Shown piece after piece: positions 50,758 through 61,677 of a stretch of 64,000 nt of DNA. Numbering within the stretch: the stretch's first letter is position 1; each line of letters opens with the position of its first letter. This DNA comes from Stenotrophomonas rhizophila. GTDB lineage: Bacteria; Pseudomonadota; Gammaproteobacteria; Xanthomonadales; Xanthomonadaceae. Location of the stretch: contig NZ_CP016294.1 in NCBI RefSeq assembly GCF_001704155.1, positions 2,973,501 through 3,037,500 of the forward strand. Reading direction: 5' to 3'. Position numbers and translations under genes: made by a program. The notes under the pieces were generated by a model that searched no databases, had not been told where the DNA came from, and worked only from the letters and a program-made list of their open reading frames with translations.

Positions 50758-53700
50758 TCAACGTGGCGGCGCGTCGTCGCGGTCGATCACTTCGACCTTG
50801 GGTTCGGCCCAGGGGCCGGTCACGCGGTAGGTCTTGGCACCGATCTCGCCCAGCGGCTTGGACAGCACCGCATTGGCGGCCGCGCCCACCGCCGCGCCGA
50901 CCGGACCGCCGGCGACGGCGCCGACCACGGTAAGCAGGTTGCCGGCGCGCGGATTGACGTCGATGGTCTGGTCGAACTGCTGGCGGCGCAGGTCGGTGCG
51001 GCCGCGGATGCTGATGTTGGCGGCCGGGCCTTCGATCAGCACCTTGTCGGTGGTGGCCATGCCATCGGCGAACGCCAGCGTGCCCTCCACCTGATTGAAG
51101 GCGAAGCCCTTGGAGAAGAAATCGCGGAAATCGAACATCAACCGGCGCGGCAGCTGGGTCACGCTGAGCAGGCCCAGCACGCGGCCGGCGCCCGGCTCGA
51201 GCTCCAGCAGCTGGCCGTTGCGTGCGTGCACCTGCATCTGGCCCTGCAATGCGCCCAGCTGGAAGTCCGATGGACCGCCCTGCCAGCCGGCATCCAGGCT
51301 GATCTGGCCCTGCCCGCCGCGCAGCTGGCCGCCGTAGTCCAGGTTCTGCATCAGCCCGCCCAGGTCCTCACTGTCGACCTTGACCTGGAACTGGGTACGC
51401 GCCGCCTCACCCATGCCCAGCCAGCGGCCCTGGATGTCGATCACCTGCTTGGGCGCACGGAACTGCAGCTGGTCCACGCTCAGCCCGTTGCCGAACGGAC
51501 GCGTGCGCAGCACGGCCTGGCCCAGCCGCGCCTTGCCGAACTGCAGGTCGTTGATGTCCAGCGACAGCGGCGGAATCTTTGCCGGGTTGGTGTCGTTGGC
51601 GCTGGCTTGCACCCGCGCCGGCAAGCTGGCGTCGGCCGGCAGGATGATCGGCGCGCCATCGGCCGGGGCTTTCACGGGGGTGGGCAGCGACTGCCAGTGC
51701 ACCCGGTCCAGCTTGCCGACGATGGCCGCGCCGTCGGCATTGGGCACGCTCAGATCGCCCGACAGCGACGGGCCGTCCAGGCGCACGTCCACGCCGGTGG
51801 GAGTCGGACGCAGCTGCAGGCGCGTCTGCGCGAACACGCCGCCAGCCAGCAGCAACTGCCCGACCTGCACATCCACCTGGCGCAACGGCATCGGGTCTGC
51901 ACCGGGCGTCCCGCCCGGCGAACGCGCCAGCGCGATCCAGTCCAGGGCATCCAGCGAGCCGCTGCGGCCGTTGACGACCAGCCCGCTGGCGGGCGGGTCG
52001 CGGTCAACGGTGGCGCTGCCCAGCGTGACCTGCACGCCCGTCTTGTTGTCGTGGGTGCGCGCGGCCAGGGCCAGGCGTTCGCCGAAGGCGACGTCCACCC
52101 GCCCGGCGCCCATCGGCAGCTGCGCCTTCACGGCCGTGGCCAGGGGCACCTCGGCTGGCTTGTCCAGCGGTGCCGGCAGGTCCAGCCGGGTGCCGACCAG
52201 GTCCGAGTGCAGGGTGAGCAGGGTCGGCGGCGCGGTCTTGCCGCCCGGCGCCAGCTTGGGCAGCGTCACCCCGATCGTCCAGCGCGACGTCCCCTCGATG
52301 TAAGGCTTGAGCCAGCCCAGCTCGGGCGCACGGTCCAGCAGCTGGCCGGCATCCATCCGCGCGGCCAGCTCGGCTTCGAACGCATGCTGCGGGTCACGCG
52401 CATAACCGCCGGCGCGCAGGCTGAGCTGGCCGTCCTGGCCCAGGTGGCGCACGGCCAGTGCCTCGGCACCGAACCCGTCCTGGCTGTACCTGGCCTGGCC
52501 GCGCATCGCCTCGAAGGTCAGGTCGAAGCGTTTGTCCGACAGCGTGGCGCCGTCCAGATCCACCGTGCCCTGCAGGTGCCCGCCGCCCTCGGCGTGGTGC
52601 AGCGGCTGCAGCAGGTCGAAGGTCACCGCCGCCGGGCCCTTGGCCGCCAGGTTGTCCAGCGAATCGGCATAGGTCCTGTGCAGCGGGCTCTGCTTGAGCA
52701 TCGCCAGCAGCGCGCCGGCGTCGCTGCGGCTGGCCGCCTTGACGTACAGCTGGGAGGCGCCGAAATCGGCAATGCCCGCATCGAAGTGGTCCACCGCCAC
52801 GCCGGCCAGGTCGCCACGGCCGTGCAGCTCGAAGCCCGGGCCGATGAAGGCGATATCGCCTTCGACCTTGTCCATGGTCGGCCAGTCACGCTGGAAGCGG
52901 ATGTTGCCGTTGTCGATGCGGCCGGTCGCCTCGAAGCGACCATTGTGGTCCTTGAACGGCCAGTCTTCCAGGTCGCCGGTCACCAGGCCGATACCCCCGC
53001 GGATATGGCCCCCCACCAGCGCCGCATCCAGCCAGTCGGTGGCCGCTTTGCTCATCTTGGAATGGATCCAGAAGCGCTTGGCCGCGGTCATCGGCACGTC
53101 GTCGAGCTTGGCCGCCAGCTGCATCCACGGGCGCGTGCCATTGCCCTGGAACCACATCGTGCCGCGCACGTCGGCGGCGTAATCGGTGCCCTGCACGCGC
53201 AGCGCCGGGGTGCCGATGCGCCAGCCGCCGCCTTCATCGCGCCAACCCACCATGCTGCCGGCCAGGCGCACGTCATGGCGCACGCCGAACCCGGTGGGCC
53301 AGTCGAAATGCATCACCCGGGTCGGCTGAAGGTCGAGCCGGAAGCCGTTGGCATCGCCCTCGAAATGGCCGCCCACCCCACCCAGGCCGGGTGCGTGCCC
53401 GGCGGCGGCGAACTGGATCTCTTCCAGCTCGCCTTCAAAACCCAGCGGCCCGTCGCGCTCGCCGGCGAACCGCACGCGGCTCATGCGCACCTTCGGCGCC
53501 GCGTCGTGCAGCCAACGGCGCAGCCCGGCATCGATCCGATCGGTCAACGCCAGCCCGCGCAGCAGCGCGGTGGCATCGATGTTGTCGCCGGCCAGCGCCA
53601 TGTGCTGGCCGCCGGCCACCAACAGCCCATCCAGCGTTTCGGTGCGTCCTTCCAGGCCGATCCGCAGGCGCGGTGCATCGGCACGCCAGCCGCCCCGCAC

Positions 53701-54597
53701 CCAACGCCAGCGCGCGCGCAGCTGCAAGGTATCGAGCTTCAGTTGCGGACGCCCGCCATCGGCCAGGCGCGCACCGCGCAGCTGTACGCCAGCCAGGTCG
53801 GCATCGGTGGTGATCATCACCGGACGGCGGTCGCGCAGGTCCACCCAGGCATTCAACGTGCCGGTACCCTGCTGCAGGGCCACGCCGCCGAACTGCAGCA
53901 GCGACGACCACGCACGGAAGTCGGCCGGGTCGGCGGCCAGCCAGGCCTGCCCGTTGCCGTGGGCACGGTCGAAATCCACCACGGCCGTCAGCGGGGCGCC
54001 CTTGAGATCGGCCCACGCGCGCGCGCCCACCGCCAGCCGCTGCCCGTTCACCCGCAGCCGCAGGTCGATGCGCGGCAGTTCGGTCTGTACGTTCAACGAC
54101 GGCGCATCCACCCGCAGCCGGCCGCCGATGACCTGCAGTTCGCCCAGCCGGCGCAGGGTATCCAGCGGATCGCCGCCGGCCTTGGGTTGCGGCAGCCCCT
54201 GCACCGACCAGCGGCCATCGGGCGCACGCTGCAGCACCAGCGCCAGGCCGCGCAGGCGCAGCTCGGTCAGCGAACGGCCGGGCAGCAGCCCTGAATACAT
54301 CGAGACCTGCACTTCAGCCTCGCCGATGCGCAGTCCCTCGCCTTCACCGATGCGCAGGCCCTTCAACGCCAGCACCGGGCCGCGCCGGGTCCAGCGCGTC
54401 TGCAGCTGGTCGAAACGCACCGGCTGGCCGGCACGCGCACTCAACCACCCGGCCACCTTGTCCGGGTGCCGTTCGGCCAGCGGCAGCACCTGGCTGAGGC
54501 TGCCCACCAGCACCGCCACACAGACCAGTACGATCGCCATGGCATAGACAGCATGGCGGCGAATCCTTCGCAGTCGCAGGCGCAGCGGCGCGCTCAT
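50758..54597 (-). CDS. yhdP: YhdP-family AsmA-like protein (DUF3971)
   Basis: This ~1279-residue protein has one N-terminal transmembrane segment (residues ~17-36) and a very long beta-rich periplasmic region. YhdP belongs to the bridge-like AsmA proteins (with TamB and YdbH) that carry phospholipids to the outer membrane. The C-terminal part ([50 protein letters not shown]) and the ending glycine-rich [20 protein letters not shown] are diagnostic. I start at [11 protein letters not shown]; a frame 27 nt longer is open. It follows rng by 45 nt. Confidence 0.92.
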   Translation of the reverse strand: MSAPLRLRLRRIRRHAVYAMAIVLVCVAVLVGSLSQVLPLAERHPDKVAGWLSARAGQPVRFDQLQTRWTRRGPVLALKGLRIGEGEGLRIGEAEVQVSMYSGLLPGRSLTELRLRGLALVLQRAPDGRWSVQGLPQPKAGGDPLDTLRRLGELQVIGGRLRVDAPSLNVQTELPRIDLRLRVNGQRLAVGARAWADLKGAPLTAVVDFDRAHGNGQAWLAADPADFRAWSSLLQFGGVALQQGTGTLNAWVDLRDRRPVMITTDADLAGVQLRGARLADGGRPQLKLDTLQLRARWRWVRGGWRADAPRLRIGLEGRTETLDGLLVAGGQHMALAGDNIDATALLRGLALTDRIDAGLRRWLHDAAPKVRMSRVRFAGERDGPLGFEGELEEIQFAAAGHAPGLGGVGGHFEGDANGFRLDLQPTRVMHFDWPTGFGVRHDVRLAGSMVGWRDEGGGWRIGTPALRVQGTDYAADVRGTMWFQGNGTRPWMQLAAKLDDVPMTAAKRFWIHSKMSKAATDWLDAALVGGHIRGGIGLVTGDLEDWPFKDHNGRFEATGRIDNGNIRFQRDWPTMDKVEGDIAFIGPGFELHGRGDLAGVAVDHFDAGIADFGASQLYVKAASRSDAGALLAMLKQSPLHRTYADSLDNLAAKGPAAVTFDLLQPLHHAEGGGHLQGTVDLDGATLSDKRFDLTFEAMRGQARYSQDGFGAEALAVRHLGQDGQLSLRAGGYARDPQHAFEAELAARMDAGQLLDRAPELGWLKPYIEGTSRWTIGVTLPKLAPGGKTAPPTLLTLHSDLVGTRLDLPAPLDKPAEVPLATAVKAQLPMGAGRVDVAFGERLALAARTHDNKTGVQVTLGSATVDRDPPASGLVVNGRSGSLDALDWIALARSPGGTPGADPMPLRQVDVQVGQLLLAGGVFAQTRLQLRPTPTGVDVRLDGPSLSGDLSVPNADGAAIVGKLDRVHWQSLPTPVKAPADGAPIILPADASLPARVQASANDTNPAKIPPLSLDINDLQFGKARLGQAVLRTRPFGNGLSVDQLQFRAPKQVIDIQGRWLGMGEAARTQFQVKVDSEDLGGLMQNLDYGGQLRGGQGQISLDAGWQGGPSDFQLGALQGQMQVHARNGQLLELEPGAGRVLGLLSVTQLPRRLMFDFRDFFSKGFAFNQVEGTLAFADGMATTDKVLIEGPAANISIRGRTDLRRQQFDQTIDVNPRAGNLLTVVGAVAGGPVGAAVGAAANAVLSKPLGEIGAKTYRVTGPWAEPKVEVIDRDDAPPR

Positions 54598-54642
54598 CGG
54601 GTCCCGCAGGCGCCGGCGCACCACTGCGCGGGCCGGCTCAGG

Positions 54643-56130
54643 TCACAGCAGCACGACATCGAACTGCTCCTGCAGGTACTGCTCGTCGGCCTGGAAGCGG
54701 ATCGACTTGCCGAGGAATTCCTCCAGTTCGGCCACCGCCGAGGATTCCTCATCGGTGATCCGCGCCACGACCTTGGACGAGGCGATCACCAGCAGGCGCG
54801 CGGCATCGAACTGGCGCACGGCCCGGGTGATCTCACGGAAGATTTCGTAGGTGACCGTTTCCGCGGTCTTGATCGACCCGCGCCCGCTGCATTCCGGGCA
54901 CGGCTCGGACAGCTGGCGCTCCAGGCTTTCCACGGTGCGCTTGCGGGTCATTTCCACCAGCCCCAGCGGCGAGAACTCATACACCGTGGTCTTGGCATGG
55001 TCGCGCGCCAGCGCCTTCTCCAGCGTGCGCAGCACCTGGCGGCGGTGCTCGGCGTCATCCATGTCGATGAAGTCGATGATGATGATCCCGCCGAGGTTGC
55101 GCAGGCGCAGCTGGCGCGCCACCGACTGCGCGGCCTCGAGGTTGGTGCGGAACACCGTTTCCTCCAGGTTGCGCTGGCCCAGGAACGAGCCGGTGTTGAC
55201 GTCGATGGTGGTCATCGCCTCGGTCTGGTCGATCACCAGGTAGCCGCCGGATTTGAGCGGCACCTGCTTGTCCAGCGCGCGGCCGATCTCATCCTCCACC
55301 CCGAACATGTCGAAGATCGGGCGGTCGCCGCTGTACAGCTCCAGCTTCTCGGCCAGCACCGGCATGTACTTGGCCACGAAGGCCTGCAGCTGGGTGAAGG
55401 TCTCCTTGGAGTCCACCTTCACCTTGTCCACGTCCTTGCGGATCAGATCGCGCACCGAACGCAGCGGCAGGCTCAGGTCTTCATAGATCACGCTACACGG
55501 GGCCGCCTCGCGGCCACGGCGCTCGACCACGTTCCAGACCCGTGACAGGTAGGCGATGTCTTCGGCAATCGCCTCGGCCGGCTGGCCTTCGGCGTTGGTA
55601 CGCACGATGTAGCCGTAACCCCCGTGCTGGGCCGACAGCTCGGTGACCAGCGTCTTGAGCCGGGCACGCTCGGCCTCGTCCTCGATCCGCGCCGATACCC
55701 CGACCACTTTGGACTGCGGCAGCAGCACCATGTAACGCGAGGGAATGCTGATCTGGGTGGTCAGGCGCGCGCCCTTGGTGCCGATCGGGTCCTTGACCAC
55801 CTGCACCACGATGTCCTGGCCGTCGCGCAGCAGCTCCACGATCGGCACCGACGACGGCGGCGGCAGCGTGGTGCCCTCGGTATCGGGGCTGGCCACCGGG
55901 GCCGGCCGTACCACGTCGTTGGCGTGCAGGAACGCGGCGCGCTCCAGCCCGACCTCGACGAAGGCCGCCTGCATGCCGGGCATCACCCGCTGCACCTTGC
56001 CCTTGTAGATGTTGCCCACCACCCCGCGGCGCCAGCCCCGTTCGATGTGCAGCTCCTGCAGCATGCCGTTTTCGATGACGGCCACGCGGGTCTCGCGTGG
56101 GGTGACGTTGACCAGGATTTCTTCAGACAC
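54643..56130 (-). CDS. rng: Ribonuclease G
   Basis: RNase G is an endonuclease that trims the 5' end of 16S rRNA. The 495-residue protein begins with [16 protein letters not shown] and an S1-like domain (~35-130), then the catalytic region with [22 protein letters not shown] and [11 protein letters not shown]. The CPECSGRG zinc-link motif is present. The size excludes RNase E. The GTG start overlaps the end of maf by 8 nt. Confidence 0.95.
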   Translation of the reverse strand: MSEEILVNVTPRETRVAVIENGMLQELHIERGWRRGVVGNIYKGKVQRVMPGMQAAFVEVGLERAAFLHANDVVRPAPVASPDTEGTTLPPPSSVPIVELLRDGQDIVVQVVKDPIGTKGARLTTQISIPSRYMVLLPQSKVVGVSARIEDEAERARLKTLVTELSAQHGGYGYIVRTNAEGQPAEAIAEDIAYLSRVWNVVERRGREAAPCSVIYEDLSLPLRSVRDLIRKDVDKVKVDSKETFTQLQAFVAKYMPVLAEKLELYSGDRPIFDMFGVEDEIGRALDKQVPLKSGGYLVIDQTEAMTTIDVNTGSFLGQRNLEETVFRTNLEAAQSVARQLRLRNLGGIIIIDFIDMDDAEHRRQVLRTLEKALARDHAKTTVYEFSPLGLVEMTRKRTVESLERQLSEPCPECSGRGSIKTAETVTYEIFREITRAVRQFDAARLLVIASSKVVARITDEESSAVAELEEFLGKSIRFQADEQYLQEQFDVVLL

Positions 56131-56704
56131 CGGCGACTCCCTTCGATTCAAATGCCTGCAGCAACTGCTCGGTCTGTTGCAGGGGCAAGCCCATGACACC
56201 CGAATAGCTTCCCGCCAGGTGGCGGATGTAACGCTCGGCCCCGCCCTGGATGGCGTAGGCCCCGGCCTTGCCCATCGGCTCGCCGCTGGCCACGTAGGCG
56301 GCAATGGCCGCCTCGTCCAGCGCGATGAAGCTCACCTCCGACACGACCATCACCGCCTGCTCGGCGCCGGCGGCGACCAGCGCCGCGGCGGTCATCACCT
56401 GGTGGGTGCGGCCGGACAAGCGGCGCAGCATGGCGGCGGCATCGGCAGCATCGACCGGCTTGCCGAACACCTCACCGTCCAGCACCACTTCGGTGTCCGC
56501 GCCGAGCACCAGCGCGTCGGGGTCGTGGGCCACCTGCGCCAAGCCGGCACGGGCCTTGTCGATGGCCACGCGCTGCACGTAGTCCTGGGCGGTTTCCCCG
56601 GCGGCCCGTACTTCGGGCACATCCAGGTCCAGCGCGCGGAACGGTCGGTCCAGGCGCGCCAGCAGTTGGGTTCGTCGGGGCGAACGAGAGGCGAGATAAA
56701 GCAT
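56123..56704 (-). CDS. maf: Maf-family nucleoside triphosphate pyrophosphatase
   Basis: This 193-residue protein is a nucleotide pyrophosphatase that hydrolyses dTTP, UTP and modified NTPs. It shows [17 protein letters not shown] (phosphate binding), [17 protein letters not shown] (catalytic Asp) and [11 protein letters not shown]. It is the first gene of maf-rng-yhdP-tldD, an order well known from E. coli, and is divergent from the SIMPL gene. Confidence 0.93.
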   Translation of the reverse strand: MLYLASRSPRRTQLLARLDRPFRALDLDVPEVRAAGETAQDYVQRVAIDKARAGLAQVAHDPDALVLGADTEVVLDGEVFGKPVDAADAAAMLRRLSGRTHQVMTAAALVAAGAEQAVMVVSEVSFIALDEAAIAAYVASGEPMGKAGAYAIQGGAERYIRHLAGSYSGVMGLPLQQTEQLLQAFESKGVAGV

Positions 56705-56834
56705 CGCGGAAGCATAACCTGCGGGCCCTGTCTGAATCGCGAGCAACGCCTCCGAATCGTCATCAACCCCGATAAACCTCACCAGACGTTCATCGCTCCG
56801 ACACCAACCTCAACGCCTTCACATGGAGATGCAT

Positions 56835-57569
56835 ATGCGCCGCCCGACCCTGTCCCCGCTGCTGCTTGCCCTGTCCCTTGCCCTGGGAACCTCGATGACC
56901 GCCCACGCCCAGACCCCGCCTGCCATCGCCGTCCCCGCCGACAGCACCCTGCTCAACATCTCGGCCAACGCCGAAGCCCGCCGCGTGCCCGACGTGGCCA
57001 CGCTGTCGGCCGGCGTGGTCACCCAGGCCACCGATGGCAACACGGCCATGCGCCAGAACGCCGAACAGATGGTCAAGGTGCTGGCCGCGATCAAGGCCGC
57101 CGGCATCGCCGAGCGCGACGTGCAGACCAGCGGGGTCAACCTCAGCCCGCAGTACCGCTACGCCGAAAATGAAGCGCCGAAGATCACCGGGTACCAGGCC
57201 AGCAATACCGTCAGCCTGAAGGTGCGCGACATCGCCAAGCTGGGCAAGGTACTCGACGCGCTGGCCGCACAGGGCGCCAACCAGATCAACGGCCCGCAGT
57301 TCGAGATCGACCAGCCCGAACCGGTCTATGACGAAGCCCGCCTGGCCGCACTGAAGAAGGCCCAGGCCCGCGCCGAGACGTACGCCAAGTCGCTGGGCCT
57401 GCGCGTGCGCCGTATCGTCAGCATCTCCGAAAGCGGCGGCGGCAACTTCCGGCCGGTGATGATGCGCGCCGCAGCCGCGCCGATGGCTGCCGATGTTTCC
57501 ACCCCGGTTTCGCCGGGCGAATCGACGGTGTCGGTCAACCTGGACGTGGTGTTCGACCTGGGTCGGTAA
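56835..57569 (+). CDS. SIMPL domain (DUF541) secreted protein
   Basis: This 244-residue secreted protein (signal peptide to AHAQ) belongs to the DUF541/SIMPL group, to which E. coli YggE belongs. SIMPL proteins lower oxidative stress by unknown means. Of three in-frame ATG codons I use the third because GGAG lies 6 nt before it. The 3' end is duplicated just downstream (57579-57608). Confidence 0.85.
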   Translation: MRRPTLSPLLLALSLALGTSMTAHAQTPPAIAVPADSTLLNISANAEARRVPDVATLSAGVVTQATDGNTAMRQNAEQMVKVLAAIKAAGIAERDVQTSGVNLSPQYRYAENEAPKITGYQASNTVSLKVRDIAKLGKVLDALAAQGANQINGPQFEIDQPEPVYDEARLAALKKAQARAETYAKSLGLRVRRIVSISESGGGNFRPVMMRAAAAPMAADVSTPVSPGESTVSVNLDVVFDLGR

Positions 57570-57608
57570 GCCCGCCCAGTGTTCGACCTGGGCCGGTGAG
57601 CCCGCCCG
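57549..57608. repeat. 30-bp tandem duplication over the SIMPL gene stop
   Basis: GTGTTCGACCTGGG and the following 16 bases occur at 57549-57578 and again at 57579-57608 with three differences. Both copies contain a stop codon at the same place, so the coding sequence is unaffected. Confidence 0.75.
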
Positions 57609-57634
57609 GTAGCAGCGGACCGTTGGTCCGCTGT
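57609..57634. repeat. GTAG-type REP-like element
   Basis: GTAGC is followed by AGCGGACC-GTT-GGTCCGCT, the same GTT-loop design as the element at 34547. Confidence 0.6.
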
Positions 57635-57771
57635 GTTCCTGACCGGCAGCCAAACACCCACGCCACCCCTGCCTTCCGGCCCGCGCCGGGCTGCGGTATT
57701 GCTGTCATTGCGGGGCCCCGGCCCCTGCACGTTGATGTTCCCGCACGCACATCTGGCAAGGAGAGTGGAGC

Positions 57772-58428
57772 ATGGTCCGTACGCATCCCCCGGTGGTCCC
57801 GCTGCAAATCGACGTCCCGCGCGTGCTTGGCTGGAGTACCGCGCTGGCCCTGCACCTGCTCGCCCTGATGCTGCTGCTGATTCCCGCCGCCTATGTGGCC
57901 GCCCCGCTGCCACGCGAACGCACGGTGGTGAACCTGATCACCCCGCCGGTGCCGCAACCGGAGCCGCCGCTGCCGATCCCCCCGCAGGAACCGGTGCCGG
58001 TGCGTGCGCCGACCACCACCCCGCGCGTGGCCCCGCTGCCGCTGCCCACCGCCAGCGCAGACGACGTACTGGCCGTGCCGCCTCTGGCCGCCAGCGACGT
58101 ACAGACGCCGACCCTGGCGCCGGTCGAGCCGACGCCGGCGGCCTCCGGTGACGGCGCGCAGCTGCAGTACCGCACCGCACCGCCGCCGAGCTACCCCATC
58201 GCCGCCATCCGGGCCGGGGAGCAGGGGACGGTCACCCTGCGGGTGCAGGTCGACGCCGACGGCAAGCCGACCTCCGTCTCCATCGAACGCAGCAGTGGTT
58301 CGCGGGCGCTGGACCATGCTGCGCGGCAGCAGGTGCTGCGCAACTGGCGCTTCGTGCCGGCCCAGGTCAACGGGCAGGCCGTGCCGGCCGTGGGTCTGGT
58401 CCCGGTGAGCTTCTCGCTGCCGCAGTAA
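57772..58428 (+). CDS. TonB-like energy transducer
   Basis: This 218-residue protein has a short cytoplasmic start, one transmembrane segment (about 20-44), a Pro-rich linker (VPQPEPPLPIPPQEPVPV) and a TonB C-terminal domain (PPSYPIAAIRAGEQGTVTLRVQVDADGKPTSVSIERSSGSRALDHAARQQVLRNWRFVPA). It couples the proton gradient to outer-membrane receptors. No exbB/exbD lies beside it, but a TonB-dependent receptor gene follows after 183 nt, which suggests dedicated pairing. Confidence 0.92.
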   Translation: MVRTHPPVVPLQIDVPRVLGWSTALALHLLALMLLLIPAAYVAAPLPRERTVVNLITPPVPQPEPPLPIPPQEPVPVRAPTTTPRVAPLPLPTASADDVLAVPPLAASDVQTPTLAPVEPTPAASGDGAQLQYRTAPPPSYPIAAIRAGEQGTVTLRVQVDADGKPTSVSIERSSGSRALDHAARQQVLRNWRFVPAQVNGQAVPAVGLVPVSFSLPQ

Positions 58429-58438
58429 CGTCAGGGAT

Positions 58439-58472
58439 GCGGGGTCCCGAACCCGGGGCCCCGCACTTCTTT
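58439..58472 (+). terminator. Terminator after the tonB-like gene
   Basis: GCGGGGTCC and GGGCCCCGC form a 9-bp stem including one G-U pair, followed by ACTTCTTT. It suggests the transducer and receptor genes are separate transcription units. Confidence 0.65.
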
Positions 58473-58513
58473 GACCGCCGTCACCAATTGCGCGAATTAA
58501 GCAATTTTTCACG

Positions 58514-58541
58514 TTTACGTCACCTGTTGGAAACCTAGATT
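58514..58541 (+). promoter_or_regulatory. Weak candidate promoter for the second TonB-dependent receptor
   Basis: TTTACG (58514-58519) and TAGATT (58536-58541) are spaced by 16 bp in an AT-rich stretch. Each box matches the sigma-70 consensus at four of six positions only. Confidence 0.25.
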
Positions 58542-58611
58542 GGCGCCGACGCGTCAATCCGTTGACGGCGCCCCAGCCCAGACCCCAGGTTGTCCAGTCA
58601 GGAGAGAAGCT

Positions 58612-61440
58612 GTGAAACACCCGATCCAACAACGCTACAGCGGCAACCGTCGCAATCCGCTTGCCCACTCCATTTCTTCGGCCCTTGCTGGCGGCGTGCT
58701 GCTGCTGGCCGGCGCCTTCGCCTCCTCCTCGGCCCTGGCCCAGGACCAGGCCACCAACCTGGACCGCATCACGGTCACCGGGTCGAATATTCCCCGCACC
58801 AACACTGAAACCCCCTCGCCCGTGCAGGTAGTGACGCGCCAGGACATCGACCGCAGCGGCAAGACCACCGTGGCCGAGTACCTGCAGACGCTCACCTCCG
58901 ACGGCGCCGGCTCCATTCCCAAGACCTTCGGCAACGGCTTTGCCGGCGGCGGCGCGGGCATCTCGCTGCGCGGCCTGGGTGCCGGCTCCACGCTGGTGCT
59001 GTTGAACGGTCGCCGCATGGCCACCTACGGCCTGGCCGATGACGGCCAGAAGGTCTTCACCGACCTGAGCACCATCCCGCTGGACGCAGTCGAGCGTGTG
59101 GAAGTGCTCAAGGATGGCGCGTCGGCGATCTACGGCTCCGACGCCATCGCCGGCGTGGTCAACATCATCCTGCGCAGCGATTTCGAAGGCGTGATCCTGC
59201 GCGGTTCGTACGGCCTGTCCGGCGACAGCGACGGCGACGCCAAAAAGGCGACCTTGACCGCCGGTACCGGTGACCTCGTCGAAGACGGCTGGAACGCCTT
59301 CTTCAGCCTGGACGTCGGCAAGACCGATGCGATCAAGATCAGCGACCGCAAGGACCGCAAGTGGATCGGTACCGGTGACCTGCGCCGCTGGGGCATCGCC
59401 GCCTCCGACGCGCAGTTCCTCAGCGGCGCATTCCTTAACGGCGCCACCAGCGGCGGCGCCGGCCCGAACGGTTCGGTGTTCGACGACCGCAACGTGGATG
59501 CCGACAACCCGGCCTTCCTGGTACCGCTGCCGGGCTGCCAGTCCGTGACCAACATCCCGGGCCAGACCGATGCCTCGATCGCCGAAGACGGCTGTCTGTA
59601 CGATGCAGCCCAGCAGTTCCGCGACCTGAGCCCGAAGGAGGAATACGTCAACGTATTCGGCCGCGCCAGCTTTGCATACGGCGAAGGCGGCGAGATCTAC
59701 ACCGAGATCGGGTACTCCAAGAAGGAAACGGTCTTCAGCAACACGCCGTCCGGCGTGTCCGGCAGCTGGGGCTATCCCGGCGGCCCGGTCAACGCCAGCA
59801 GCGGCCCGGGTGCGGTCGTGCTGGGGCCGACCCATCCCGACAACCCGATCCCGGGCCAGGCCTCGCGCCTGCGCTATTCGGCCTGGGACGTCGGCCCGCG
59901 CGTGACCACCAACACCAATGAGTTCACCCGCTTCCTGGTTGGCACCAAGGGCAACTGGGGCGAGTGGGGCTACGACACGGCCTACCTGCATTCGAGCACC
60001 AACCTGGTCAACAAGCGTGACGGCTTCCTGCGCTACAGCGCCGTGCAATGCGCGCTGGGCGACCCGGCCTGCGCGGGTGGGACCTGGCGCATCGGCGACA
60101 ACGCCGGGCAGAACTCGCAGGCGCTGTACGACTATATTTCGCCGCAGATCCAGGCCAACGCCAAATCCAGCCTGGACATGTTCGACTTCACCGTTTCGCG
60201 CAGCCTGATGGACCTCAAGGGCGGCCCGCTCGGCCTGGCGATCGGTACCGAATGGCGCAAGACCAGCAACAGCCTGACCCCGCAGACCTATACCGACGTG
60301 GGCGACATCATCGGCCTGGGCTACTCGGCCTATGACGGCACCCAGAACGTGTACGCCGGCTACGTGGAACTTTCCGCGCCGGTGCTGGAGCAGCTGGAGT
60401 TGTCGGGCGCCGTGCGTTACGACAAATATGAGAGCGGCGAAGGCAAGGCCACCCCGAAGTTCGGCGTGAAGTGGACCCCGGTGGACTGGGTGGCACTGCG
60501 TGCCACCTACGCGGAAGGCTTCCGCGCGCCGAATCCTGCCGAGAACGGCGACGGCGGCCTGGCGGCGTTCTCCACGGCACGTGATCCCGTGCGTTGCGCG
60601 GCCAGCCCGCCGGCGGATGTGACCACCAACTGCGGCGCGCGCCCGGTGGCCATCATCACCAGCCCGAACCCGGACCTGAAACCGGAAGAGTCCAAGAGCT
60701 ACTCGTTCGGCATCGTGCTGCAGCCGACCTCGACCACGTCATTGACGGTGGATGCATGGGAAATCAAGCGCACCAATGAGATCGCGCAGGGCAGCACCGC
60801 CGACGCGATCGCAGCGGGCAGCGTGCTGCGCGACACCGACCTGATCAACGGCATTCCCGGCACCGGCACCATCCTGGCGGTGAATACCGCCTACGTGAAC
60901 GCCAACTCGTCGCGGGTGCGCGGTATCGATACCGATATCCGCCAGACCTTCGACGTCGGCCCGGGCCAGCTGGAGATGGACCTGCAGTGGAGCCACGTGC
61001 TGAAGTTCGAACGCACTGAAGGTGACAACACGGTCGATTACGTGGGCACGCACGGCAACTGCGACGTGACCAACTGCATCGGCACGCCCGAAGACCGCAT
61101 CAACTTCGGCACCACCTGGAAGCAGGATGCGTGGAGCGTGAGCGGCGTGGTCAACTACATCAGCAGCCTGGAGAACAAGGACCGCCGCGGTGGCGATTAC
61201 CTCGCGTTCTATGCCGATGGCACGCCGGTGGAGAAGATCTCCTCGTTCACCACGTTCGACCTGTCCGGTCGCTACAACATCACCGACGCATTCGAACTGA
61301 ACGCCTCGGTGCAGAACGTGTTCGACCGCACCGCCCCGCTCGACCCGACCACCTACGGCGGGGTGAACTACAACCCGCTGCACTTCAGTGGCGCGATCGG
61401 CCGTTACTTCACGGTGGGTGCGAAGTACACCTTCAACTGA
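58612..61440 (+). CDS. TonB-dependent outer-membrane receptor
   Basis: This 942-residue barrel receptor starts at a GTG with AGGAG 8 nt upstream. The signal peptide ends SSALAQ and the TonB box lies near NLDRITVTGSNIP. The plug has LRGLGAGSTLVLLNGRRMATYG and RVEVLKDGASAIYGSDAIAGVVNIILR, and the barrel ends in VGAKYTFN. It is a paralogue of the receptor at 12889 but not its duplicate. The ligand is unknown; the nearby TonB-like gene may serve it. Confidence 0.93.
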   Translation: MKHPIQQRYSGNRRNPLAHSISSALAGGVLLLAGAFASSSALAQDQATNLDRITVTGSNIPRTNTETPSPVQVVTRQDIDRSGKTTVAEYLQTLTSDGAGSIPKTFGNGFAGGGAGISLRGLGAGSTLVLLNGRRMATYGLADDGQKVFTDLSTIPLDAVERVEVLKDGASAIYGSDAIAGVVNIILRSDFEGVILRGSYGLSGDSDGDAKKATLTAGTGDLVEDGWNAFFSLDVGKTDAIKISDRKDRKWIGTGDLRRWGIAASDAQFLSGAFLNGATSGGAGPNGSVFDDRNVDADNPAFLVPLPGCQSVTNIPGQTDASIAEDGCLYDAAQQFRDLSPKEEYVNVFGRASFAYGEGGEIYTEIGYSKKETVFSNTPSGVSGSWGYPGGPVNASSGPGAVVLGPTHPDNPIPGQASRLRYSAWDVGPRVTTNTNEFTRFLVGTKGNWGEWGYDTAYLHSSTNLVNKRDGFLRYSAVQCALGDPACAGGTWRIGDNAGQNSQALYDYISPQIQANAKSSLDMFDFTVSRSLMDLKGGPLGLAIGTEWRKTSNSLTPQTYTDVGDIIGLGYSAYDGTQNVYAGYVELSAPVLEQLELSGAVRYDKYESGEGKATPKFGVKWTPVDWVALRATYAEGFRAPNPAENGDGGLAAFSTARDPVRCAASPPADVTTNCGARPVAIITSPNPDLKPEESKSYSFGIVLQPTSTTSLTVDAWEIKRTNEIAQGSTADAIAAGSVLRDTDLINGIPGTGTILAVNTAYVNANSSRVRGIDTDIRQTFDVGPGQLEMDLQWSHVLKFERTEGDNTVDYVGTHGNCDVTNCIGTPEDRINFGTTWKQDAWSVSGVVNYISSLENKDRRGGDYLAFYADGTPVEKISSFTTFDLSGRYNITDAFELNASVQNVFDRTAPLDPTTYGGVNYNPLHFSGAIGRYFTVGAKYTFN

Positions 61441-61459
61441 TCCATGCTGGTGTGAAACG

Positions 61460-61492
61460 AAAAGCCCGGGCATTGCCCGGGCTTCTTCGTTC
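61460..61492 (+). terminator. Terminator of the second receptor gene
   Basis: AAGCCCGGGC-ATT-GCCCGGGCTT is followed by CTTCGTT. Confidence 0.85.
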
Positions 61493-61504
61493 ATGGGTCA
61501 CAAG

Positions 61505-61534
61505 CAAAAAAAAGCCTCGCATCGCTGCGAGGCT
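61505..61534 (-). terminator. Terminator of tRNA-Asn
   Basis: On the minus strand GCCTCGCA-GCGA-TGCGAGGC is followed by eight T's, ~10 nt after the tRNA 3' end. Confidence 0.9.
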
Positions 61535-61543
61535 GTTAAAACT

Positions 61544-61620
61544 TGGCGCCCGAAGTTGGACTCGAACCAACGACCCCCTGATTAACAGTCAAGTGCTCTA
61601 ACCGGCTGAGCTATTCGGGC
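61544..61620 (-). tRNA. tRNA-Asn (GTT anticodon)
   Basis: On the minus strand the 77-nt sequence starts GCCCGAATAGCTCAGCCGG and has the acceptor stem GCCCGAA/TTCGGGC, the anticodon loop CTGTTAA with anticodon GTT, the T-loop GGTTCGAGTCC and an encoded 3' CCA. It stands alone with its own terminator. Confidence 0.97.
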
Positions 61621-61677
61621 GGGGTGCAAATTGTAACCAGTTTTTCGCAGCTTGTAACCCGTCTGCGCAGAATTTCT

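Noticed and set aside
51226..54294. 1022-codon plus-strand frame opposite yhdP
   Set aside because: It is composed of His, Arg, Gln and Ala without family motifs, as expected for the antisense frame of a GC-rich gene.
57535..60048. 837-codon minus-strand frame opposite tonB and the receptor
   Set aside because: It spans two genes and a terminator and has no recognisable domain; it is a shadow frame.
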